In this document: piece by piece, positions 53,030 through 61,528 of the stretch
Position numbering within the stretch: position 1 is the first letter of the stretch
Layout of the letters: every line of letters begins with the position of its first letter
Assembly (NCBI GenBank): GCA_015501585.1
Contig: JADNRY010000008.1
Location: 620,001-684,000 of the forward strand
From: Rhodocollybia butyracea
Taxonomy: Eukaryota > Basidiomycota > Agaricomycetes > Agaricales > Omphalotaceae
DNA: 64,000 nucleotides
Direction: 5' to 3'
Notes under the pieces: model-generated
Databases searched by the model: none
What the model was told of the DNA's origin: nothing
What the model saw: the letters and a program-made list of their open reading frames with translations, nothing else
Program-made: the position numbers and the translations under genes

Positions 53030-54930
53030 TTAAACACCATATCCATGAGCCCCGCGATCTCCGTTATTATTGTAGATGCCATAATTGCCCTGATGAGGCA
53101 CCTCGTACTGCGATCGAGAAGCTGCGTAATCCTGGTGATACCCCTCAGAGTACTGCTGAGTGTGAGCATAATCCTGATGATAATCGTAATGCATGTCGTG
53201 CTGCGGTTGTGAGTTGGCATAGTCCTGATTGTATGCTAACCCTTCAGCAGGCTCGGATTCGTAGTACGCTAAACCACCATCGTCAGAGGCAAGTGCATCG
53301 CGTCCTTGATACACATCATGCGCATCGAGCCCAGTCCGACTAGCAGGATTGTGATTGTACGGGTTGGATGGAGTTTGGTGGGCAAATGGTGCAGCGGCAG
53401 TAGTGAGGCCCGTCGTATCGTCCTCCTCATAAGTAGATTGATAGTCTTCTCGGGGAAGCGAGGGCAATGAGGGATTGATATGGGCAAAAGATGGGTTCTG
53501 GTTGGTGGAATATGGGTTGTAAGCGGGCATTGGAGGAGGATAGGCGGCGCCTTTGTCGTAGTAGTAATTTGTATCTTGGGTATATGTACTGGGCGCAGGC
53601 CCACGAGTGCGGATGGATGACCGGTCGTCGTCGTTGTCCTCAACTGATAGGTTGGGAAGTGTTGGCTGGGGAAGAGGTTTACCAACAATTTCTCCCTTCT
53701 TGTTCTTCAGGTGAGAGTAATCCCCATAGCTTCTTTCTTGGCAAGCTTCGCAGCATCAACAAGACGTTGCTTCATACGACGTTTGATAACGGTGTCAATT
53801 CGCTGGTGGCAGGACATTAGATAAAAAAAGTGAATGCGATAACATACTGACCTTGTCCACTTTATGGCAACAGTATTCCTATGGTGTGGTATAAGCAAAC
53901 ATTTAAACAGCCCTCAAAGTGATAGATACCTTGAGGTTACCACGAATATGTGCCAATAGAGGAATATAACAGACACCGGCCACAATCAATTGCAAAAGAG
54001 AACCAGCAAAGACGACGACGGAGAAAGTGGTCGATACCGTCAAAGCTGACGTCGATAAACTATTGTTTTGGAAGTACTTGCCAATATCATACCAGTGACC
54101 ATCACCCTTGTGGACAAGATAAAGGGCATAAAGTGTAAGGGCGTTGATCGCTTGACGAGGACCATCCGCCAATAAAACTCGTTTCCAACCTGAGGGATGT
54201 TCAGCACTGTGATTTTGATGTAGTAGGGGGAGGACAGACTCTTGAAAGTAAAGAAGACGAAGAAAGCGAAATCATCACTCAGTTTGGTGGAGTTGCTGAT
54301 GTGGTCAAAGAAACAAAAGTGGTCATAGGAACCTAAAGAAACCGTAAGCGTAAACGTATGAAGATAGAATGAAACTCACGGAGAGAGTAGTAATGCTGTG
54401 CCATGATATTTGTGAATGCATAGGAGATATCTCTACTGGCGATAATCTTCTTTGATTTACGGGTCTCGTAGGCGAGCTGCATATTATTCAGTGTCATTTT
54501 GCAAGCGGGATTTACAAGATACTTGCCAGCAAGAACGAGAAGATGATACAGCCAACAAACAGCCATTTACCAGTGTTGTAAGGGATGGCTACGCAGCCAC
54601 TGATGTTTCCGCAATTGTTGAAAATTTCATTGGACCAGGATGAAGTGGTTAACTTGGTGATAGCGGTGAAGATATCGGATACGTAAACCATGAAGGACTT
54701 GAGAACGATGATGTATAGCCAGAGGTACCTAGAGAAACGGTAAATAATGTAAACAAAGTTGAGAGACGATACACACTTCATTCGCATCATAAATCCATTG
54801 TCTGTGAATTCGCGAGTATCTACAAAGTCAAACTAGGCAGAAATGAGCAATTAGCCAGCAGAACGCTTGAGCAAAGGCGTACCTTATGGTCTGGTACAAT
54901 CTCTCGCTTCCACTTTGGACCACTACACAT
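53030..54930 (-). CDS. KCH1: KCH1-like low-affinity K+ transport protein
   Basis: Plasma-membrane protein of the fungal Kch1/Prm6 family, needed for potassium influx during calcium signalling in yeast. The start MCSGPKWKREIVPDHKFDFV has the family block (K-W-x-R ... PDHKFDF). Membrane segments include YLWLYIIVLKSFMVYVSDIF, WLFVGCIIFSFLLL, VSTTFSVVVFAGSLLQLIVA and VCYIPLLAHIRGN. A long cytosolic tail follows, basic at first (VIKRRMKQRLVDAAKLAKKE), then Tyr/Asn/Gln/Pro-rich with DYHQDYAHTQQYSEGYHQDY repeats. The stop is at 53030-53032. The tail looks disordered. Assignment rests on the N-terminal half. Confidence 0.85.
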
Positions 54931-55164
54931 GGCTCTTGATGAGGAGGAGGTAAAAGTGCAGTCAGTGAGTGTTGTGGATTCTGATCAAGGACAGTGAGAG
55001 CGAGCCAGTCGCATATGCCGTTTAGAGAGTGTGTGTGGCGGGGGTTAGAAAGGAAAGTAGATTGACTGCACAAACTCGATGGACGACGGGAGAAACGCAA
55101 CTAACAAATGGAAACACACAGCAACCGCGGGAAACGGGCCGTAACTCTTTCCTCTTTCAGCACA

Positions 55165-56843
55165 ATGACAACCGTACAAAAAATAAAAGTACATACATCT
55201 GTTCCTTTTATTTTGAAACCTTGTTTTGACAACTTTATACTTGCAGGAAATCGAAGATGAGATGGTAAGGAAATAGCTGAAAATCTGGGTCGTCACTAAA
55301 CACCTTCTTTAGGCCAAAAGTATGCAATCTTCGTTTTCCTACACAACCCTCTAATTATACAATTCAGCCCAAAAGAATAAGGCCACGAGCTACCATCTTG
55401 GACAACTCAAAGCAAAACTCGCCAAGCTACGACGGGAATTGATAGCACCGTCATCTGGATCAGGCGGCGGAGCAGCTGGTGTTGGCTTCGATGTAGCAAG
55501 AACAGGTGTAGCTTCCGTTGGATTTGTGGGATTTCCGTCTGTTGGGAAGGTGCGCTTGCAGTATACCGAACTTATCAGGTACTCATATGATTCACAGTCC
55601 ACATTAATGTCCAAATTGACTGGAACCCATTCGGAAGTATCGGAGATCGACTTTACAACACTTACTACCGTTCCGGGTACCGTCAAAGTCCATGGAGCCC
55701 CAATCCAAATATTAGACTTACCTGGAATCATCGAAGGAGCAAACGACGGTCGTGGTAGAGGTCGTCAAGTTATCGCCGGTATGATCTTCGTCGCTCTCAA
55801 TTCATCCTGTCGACTGAAAACGACATGCAGTCGCTCGCACTTGCAATCTTATCGTGAGTGCTCTGTTTTCATCAAATACCTCTTGTACCACCTTGTACTA
55901 ACTACGCTTAGTTTATCGTTCTTGATGTCCTCAAACCACTAGGTGACAAAAAGATTATCGAAACTGAGCTGGAAGGTTTCGGCATTCGCTTAAACAAACG
56001 ACCCCCAGCCATACTCGTTCGCAAGAAGGAGCGTGGTGGTGTTGCTATCACAAACACAGTGCCTTTAACTAAAATTGACCATGACGAAATCAAAGCAGTT
56101 CTGAGCGAGTACAAGATTAGCAACGCAGATGTAGCTATCCGTGAACCTAACGCAACAGCGGACGACTTGGTGGATATAATAGAAGGCAATCGTGTATACA
56201 TTCCTGCATTATATGTGAGGTTATGCTTGTTTTATTGCTGGAAGGATGTCCGCTGAAGATTATCATAGATCCTCAACAAAGTACGTTGCTAATATTTTTA
56301 TTTGAGTGCATGTACCAAATAAAGAGTCAGATAGACGCAATCTCGATTGAGGAAATCGACTTGCTGTAAGCTTTACTGACATATATTCTTCTGTTTCTTA
56401 TCTCTTCTCAGATACAAAATTCCGAATTCCGTTCCCGTATCTTCAAAAGAATGGCTGAACATCGATGAGCTGATTGATTCCATGTGGAAAGCATTGGACC
56501 TCGTGCGGATTTACACCAAACCGCGAGGTTTAGCCCCAGACTACACTGCTCCGGTCGTGTTGCGGCATGGAAAATGTACTGTCGGCGATTTTTGCAATGC
56601 CATTCACAAGGAGATTGCCAAGCAAATGAAGTAGTGAGTGTAGCTCCGCGTTTGGTTCTAAATGGATGCTTGAACGATGACCTCAGCGCAATCGTTTGGG
56701 GCTCTAGTGCTAAACACTCGAGAGGGCAGAAAGTTGGTCTTGACCATGTGTTAGAAGATGAAGACGGTGAGTGTTGCAGCCAGTTTTACAGATTATTTAT
56801 GAAGTTCAACTCTCATCTAGTGGTTCATATCTCCAAGAAATGA
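55165..56843 (+). CDS. RBG1: DRG-family GTPase Rbg1/DRG1
   Basis: Ribosome-associated GTPase of the OBG/DRG family. The first 24 nt exon reads MTTVQKIK. It is followed by an 18 nt exon (EIEDEM, 55247-55264) and a 7 nt exon (GCCAAAA, 55313-55319), then [21 protein letters not shown]-motifs are GFPSVGKST (G1), FTTLTTVPG (G2), [20 protein letters not shown] (G3) and NKID (G4), the last carried by a 12 nt exon (ATCCTCAACAAA, 56269-56280). A TGS domain ([33 protein letters not shown]) closes the protein, ending DVVHISKK. About 365 residues, normal. All tiny exons are required to recover conserved residues. Confidence 0.94.
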
Positions 56844-57075
56844 TTTGTACTTTTTGTATTATGTACCTATAAAAGTATATTTCGACAAGATATTGAATAA
56901 GTAAATGAGTGGTGTCCTAAATCTTCAACTAATACATACGTGTACTTGAATTACTAAAGAATTATCTATGCTCTATACTACGAGCGAGAATGTTGATACA
57001 TTGAAGTGAGGTGGGTGGGGTGAGTACATTTGCAAAAGAGCGACACAATACAGATAGCACAAGCAGAGTGGGGAG

Positions 57076-58431
57076 TCAAAAGTCTTCATCCAGAGTACTA
57101 GAAGATGTCTTGTTGTCAGAACAATTGAGGGAATGAAAAAATGACGCACAATGTTCTCGTGGAATTAGAAGTAGAATCAGAAGTTGTAGAGTGTATGATG
57201 TTAGCCTTTGAGTATTCAGAAACTCGTTTCTCAAAAAAATTTGTTTTGCCTTGCAGTGAAATCATGTCCATAAATTCGAAGGGGTTGGCAGCGTGGTAAT
57301 GTTTATCGTTTCCAAGGGCTACAAGCAGGCGATCGGCTACAAATCCAATGTACTGTCGCATTAAACTGGCATTCATGCCTATAAGGGATACCGGGAGAGC
57401 CTCTGGAAAATGACATTGTCAATACAAAGCTGGTGAAAAGCAATCTGCAAACATGCCAGTTAAAAATTCCCGTTCTATGGTAACTGCTTCCGTTATGATT
57501 TTTTGTATGATATTTGGATGAGGTCGACGTTTGAGGTGCGAGAAGAGAAGACATGCAAAGTCGGTATGTAAGCCTTCATCTCGACTAATGAGCTCGTTCG
57601 AGTAGGTTAGACCAGGCATGAGACCGCGCTTCTTCAGCCAAAATATCGAAGCAAATGACCCAGAGAAAAAGATGCCTTCCACAGCAGCAAAGGCGACCAA
57701 TCGCTCCGCAAAAGTACTCTGTTTGTCAGATATCCACTTGAGGGCCCAGTCGGCTTTACGTTTTATGGAGGGTATTGTGTCTATGGCGCGAAAGAGACGC
57801 TCGCGATCTGTTATATCCTTCACATATGTGTCGATAAGTAGAGAGTAAGTTTCCGAGTGTATATTTTCCATCATAATTTGAAAGCCATAAAAACATCGTG
57901 CCTCCGCTGCTTGAACATCGTTTGAAAAGCGTTCCACCAGATTTTCGTTGACGATACCATCGGAGGCTGCAAAGAATGCTAGAACATGGGAAATGAAATG
58001 ACGTTCGGGCACAGTCAATCGTTCATTCCAGTCGACAAGATCATGAGAGAGATCTATTTCCTCGGAGGTCCAAAAAGAAGCTTGCGCCTTCTTGTACATT
58101 TGCCATATCTTGGAAAAAGGCAAGTAATGGAGCAACGAAATAACCCAGGTTTTGTAGTAGCATACCTCGTTGAACTGAATGGGAAATAGAACAAAGCGTC
58201 GTTTGGATTCTTTTAACAAAGGTTCGTCCTCTACAATAGATAATCAGGCAGATAACTCTGGAACTGTGAGTAATATTTACCTTCGGGGATGTTGATTTCT
58301 CCAGTAAAACGTTCTTCAGCCCAATGAGCGGTAGCCAGCTCTTGAAGCCCGGAAACTATCTGAAGAACAGTCAAGATAATGGGTTAATATGTTGATATGA
58401 TCTCCTATTCAAGATCCAATACCTCATCCAT
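57076..58431 (-). CDS. RNR2: Ribonucleotide reductase small (R2) subunit
   Basis: Makes deoxyribonucleotides with the R1 subunit; holds a di-iron centre and tyrosyl radical. First coding exon is only MDE (58423-58431), then [20 protein letters not shown]. Iron and radical residues lie in [36 protein letters not shown] and TYSLLIDTY. Further blocks are [20 protein letters not shown] and [20 protein letters not shown]. The C-terminus is FTLDEDF, the R1-binding tail, with TGA at 57076-57078. Its last intron needs acceptor cttctag. Recovering the conserved TEALPV requires a GC-AG intron at 57403-57456. About 345 residues, slightly short at the N-terminus. Confidence 0.93.
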
Positions 58432-58539
58432 GCACACCGAACGTAAAGAAGTTTGATGAAGGTGGGAATTTTTTTAATGGCTGAGTCAACCCTCGGAGCT
58501 GGTCAGGTGATTTGACTCTCAATCGCGCTGTGACCTGCC

Positions 58540-58577
58540 CTTAAGTACCAGCTAGCTTAAGTACTAAAGTGCTTAAG
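58540..58577. repeat. Three CTTAAG units at 16 bp spacing
   Basis: CTTAAG occurs at 58540, 58556 and 58572, each 16 bp after the last; the first two are CTTAAGTAC. The array lies about 110 bp upstream of the RNR2 start and just before the R2 pseudogene. It may be a short tandem repeat or a regulatory cluster. The role is unknown. Confidence 0.45.
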
Positions 58578-58669
58578 TTGTCTCCTCAAAGTCATTCTAC
58601 CTGTAACTATCCCCTGCTTTTCTTGAATCAACAATGACTACCACTATGCCTCCCAAGTCAAAAACTAAA

Positions 58670-59110
58670 CCTGCATGGATCGGCCTTCTCGAACGAACTC
58701 ATAAGGGTATGCACGCAGACTTTGCCTGTTTGTTCTTTAGTTGCCTCAAGTGTCGACTACGTCCCTGATATTTCGAAAGAGGATCACTACCGAGACTGTC
58801 TATTGAGCAAAGATTTCTGGCTGGCGAGTTTTTCACTCTCCTTGTTACCCGACCATCTCGTTAGCTGCGAAGCTGATGTGCTAGTACATCGAGTTTGCTA
58901 CCGACCGTTTGCTTATCGTCGCCCAAGGGAATAACAAGGGTTACAACTAGCGGTTTCACGTCAATCGACGGCCTCATATAAGTAAAGGGATTGGTCACCA
59001 AGCTAGCTTACAACGCGACACATCCCTTTGATCATATCGCTCAGGCCAAAACCAACTTTTTCAAAAAGCGGGTCTCTGATCATTCCCAAGTTGGTGCTGG
59101 CCACTCGGGC
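58670..59110 (+). pseudogene. Decayed ribonucleotide reductase R2 fragment
   Basis: Remains of the C-terminal third of an R2 gene on the strand opposite to intact RNR2. Recognisable pieces in order are FSNELI, GMHADFACLFFSCLKCRLRP (intact: [20 protein letters not shown]), a block resembling [14 protein letters not shown], then YIEFATDRLLIVAQGNNKGY (intact: [20 protein letters not shown]). THPFDH and AKTNFFKKRVSDHSQVG close it (intact: [14 protein letters not shown]). These pieces are in different frames, with stop codons between them, and the [10 protein letters not shown] block is deleted. A retained intron with a GC-type donor (gcgagt) sits between two pieces. No function is likely. Confidence 0.85.
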
Positions 59111-59202
59111 GAAACAACTAATGTCAGGCCTTACATAAATATTTTTTTTGTAAGTGGCGCCTCGCATTTTTTAATTTTATTCTTAGAGTTTCTGATTGAA
59201 AC

Positions 59203-60417
59203 CTCGACTACGGTAGGCGGGAAGCCCACGGTTGATTTTGTTGATTTTGTGCTCTATTGTTCTATAATTCAATGATATCATCTATTGTGCTGTACCGACT
59301 TTGAGCCTTTGTCGCTACTGTTCTATACATTCTGGCTGCCGTATGTTATTGCCCGTCACCTATTCCGCTCCCCGCCCACTGTCCAACACACCGATACATT
59401 CAATGGCCTATAATTTTGCGATATCATTTACTATTGTACGGTATATTACCTGTATTGAATTGCCCGCCACCTTGCCACCACCCTGCCCCCGCCCACTGTC
59501 CGACAAACCTTGGACAAACCACATGCAGTACAAACGCCTTGATGAGTTAAAGGACATGTTCAATAGCAATGTGACTCGGTTTCAGCTCGAGAAGAAGCTC
59601 CCATCGGGGGTTTCTGTCAAGGGGGGGCTTCATGCCAAGGAGTTCTGCCCCCCGCCTTTTGCTTCCGAAGAACATGAGATGTGTTGAGATGTGTTGAGAT
59701 GTGTTTTGTAGCGGGCTGGGTTTGGTATATCCTCTAATATCCTCTGAGGAAGGTGGTTTTTTCTTTTATGTATCATTTATTCCTACCGTTTCTTTTCTCC
59801 GAGTCCCTAGTCCTCACCTGACAGTTTCGCGTCGACCACCTATAAACAGCACGTACGGTCCTTTATACAAAGTACACTACTGAGGGTAAGCTCCTTTACA
59901 TACACCTACTCATGTAGCTTGTACCAGTGGCTGGTCTCATAGATAAATACTTATGAGTCGAACTCAAGATCACAAGCTAGAGGTATAGAAAAGGTATGCT
60001 GTATGACCTCGATCCAGAGTCAGCACTCCATACTGTTACTACATGACCTTTCATGTATGTGTTGGTCACATCATTAGTTATAAGGGAGGTGGGGAAATAG
60101 ACAGTCTTGCTCAAGTATCTACGGTGTCAAGCGCATTGACTGTACGGCGTACTAATTGAGAGGCTGTGCACATTATCTTGTTTTTCGCAGTGGTATAAGC
60201 AAACATAAGCGAATACCGTTCAATCCCGATAGTGTGGTGTCGGGCAGTGGGCGGGGAGCGGGATAGGTGGCGGGCAATGGCGGATAGGGCCGGAATGTCC
60301 ACTGGCAACAAAGGCCCGAAGTCAGTATAGGACAATAGATGATATCATAAAACAAAGGAACAATGGAGTATAAAAATGAAAAAATCAACCGTGGGCTTCC
60401 CGCCTACCGTACTCGAC
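59203..60417. mobile_element. 1.2 kb element with long terminal inverted repeats
   Basis: Ends at 59209 and 60411 are inverted copies starting TACGGTAGGCGGGAAGCCCA on both sides. Similarity continues imperfectly for about 190 bp (59209-59400 against 60228-60411). CTCGAC lies directly outside each end (59203-59208 and 60412-60417), a likely 6 bp target duplication. The interior (about 840 bp) has no transposase. It has a second copy of the CGCCCACTGTCC motif at about 59490, and a coding-like stretch (59520-59687). This is a non-autonomous DNA transposon or foldback element. Superfamily is not settled. Confidence 0.8.
59660..59705 (+). repeat. Tandem GAGATGTGTT repeat
   Basis: GAGATGTGTT is repeated three times in a row near 59676-59705 inside the inverted-repeat element. 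It follows the coding-like stretch and includes its stop. Probably a small slippage repeat. Confidence 0.5.
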
Positions 60418-60624
60418 TCGATGAAGACTTTTAGTCTTGATACAATATCTACTATATTCGGGGCAGCCAGAGGCATGTTGGAGGTAGAAGCAGAAGTGTT
60501 GGTAGAGTTTTCTACCGAAACATGGGGTCTACGTCTTTCTGAGGTGTAATGTATAGCAATTGTGAAATATAGACGCTAGCGGGCGCCAGTCTAAAGTCAT
60601 CTCCTTCAACCACCCTTCCAAGTA

Positions 60625-61448
60625 ATGTCAAACTTACGAACTCCGTTGAAGATATTACCTGGCTGCATATATTGGTTTCCAACCGCCTTCGTACTTTCGT
60701 ATTATTTCTATAACCTGAAGATCATTTCAGGGCGTAGCATGCAGGTCTACAAATCATCTCACCAAAAAAATCCTACCCGTAACTCAAAGCATTTCCATAA
60801 CAGCCAACGCTAAATCCCGACTCTTCTTCCTGGAGAGATGTAGGGCTTTTTAACTGCTACGCGATTCATACCAAGTTGGATTTCAATAGAGGAGATATTG
60901 TCGCCCTATGGTGCGTGTGTTCTATGTATATTGTGCTCTTGTTGACTGTGGCTGCGTCCAGTTCTCCGGAAGATTCCAACCGTGTTCTTGTAAAAAGAAT
61001 CATTGCTCTACCTGAAGATCGTGTCAAAACCTTGCCACCCTATTCAGAACCAGAAGTTGTAGTACCTCAGGGCCACGCTTGGGTCGAGGGCGCGTTCTTG
61101 ATTACAACATTGATCCTAGAACTGATATGTACCCCTCATTAGGTGACGAACCCTTCCACAGCGATGATAGCAATCGATTTGGCCCTGTAAGAACTCACTT
61201 GTCATAGCCTCGTACTTATTTCTAACGACAACACTACATAGGTATCCTTGGCCCTTATCGAATCACGACTAGTTGCTGTGGTCTGGCCTCCATCTCGTTT
61301 TGGTCATCTATCTCGACCATCTCAAGTTGAAAGGGATACCTCCACTCCGTCTGAGAACTCTGCCTATCGCATGGCTATGGCTGAACTAGAGAGGCAAAGA
61401 TGGCGAAGTGCAAGAGTCACTTCCAATCAAACATCCAGAACTGGTTGA
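60625..61448 (+). CDS. IMP2: Mitochondrial inner membrane protease subunit 2
   Basis: Signal-peptidase-like protease facing the intermembrane space that matures mitochondrial proteins such as cytochrome c1. The start MSNLRTPLKILPGCIYWFPT leads to a membrane segment. The catalytic Ser is in SGRSMQPTLNP and the catalytic Lys in VLVKRIIALPEDRV; LDFNRGDIVAL is a further family block. It continues GHAWVEGDEPFHSDDSNRFG and ends RVTSNQTSRTG. Recovering VEGDEPFH needs a GC-AG intron at 61090-61142. The C-terminal tail is longer than in yeast. About 200 residues, normal. Confidence 0.92.
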
Positions 61449-61528
61449 ATGACTGCACAATTTATGCAGAATTGTCATGTTGAACTCCCTCAAACTTTAA
61501 TATCGAGTTTTGTGATATATCAGCTATT

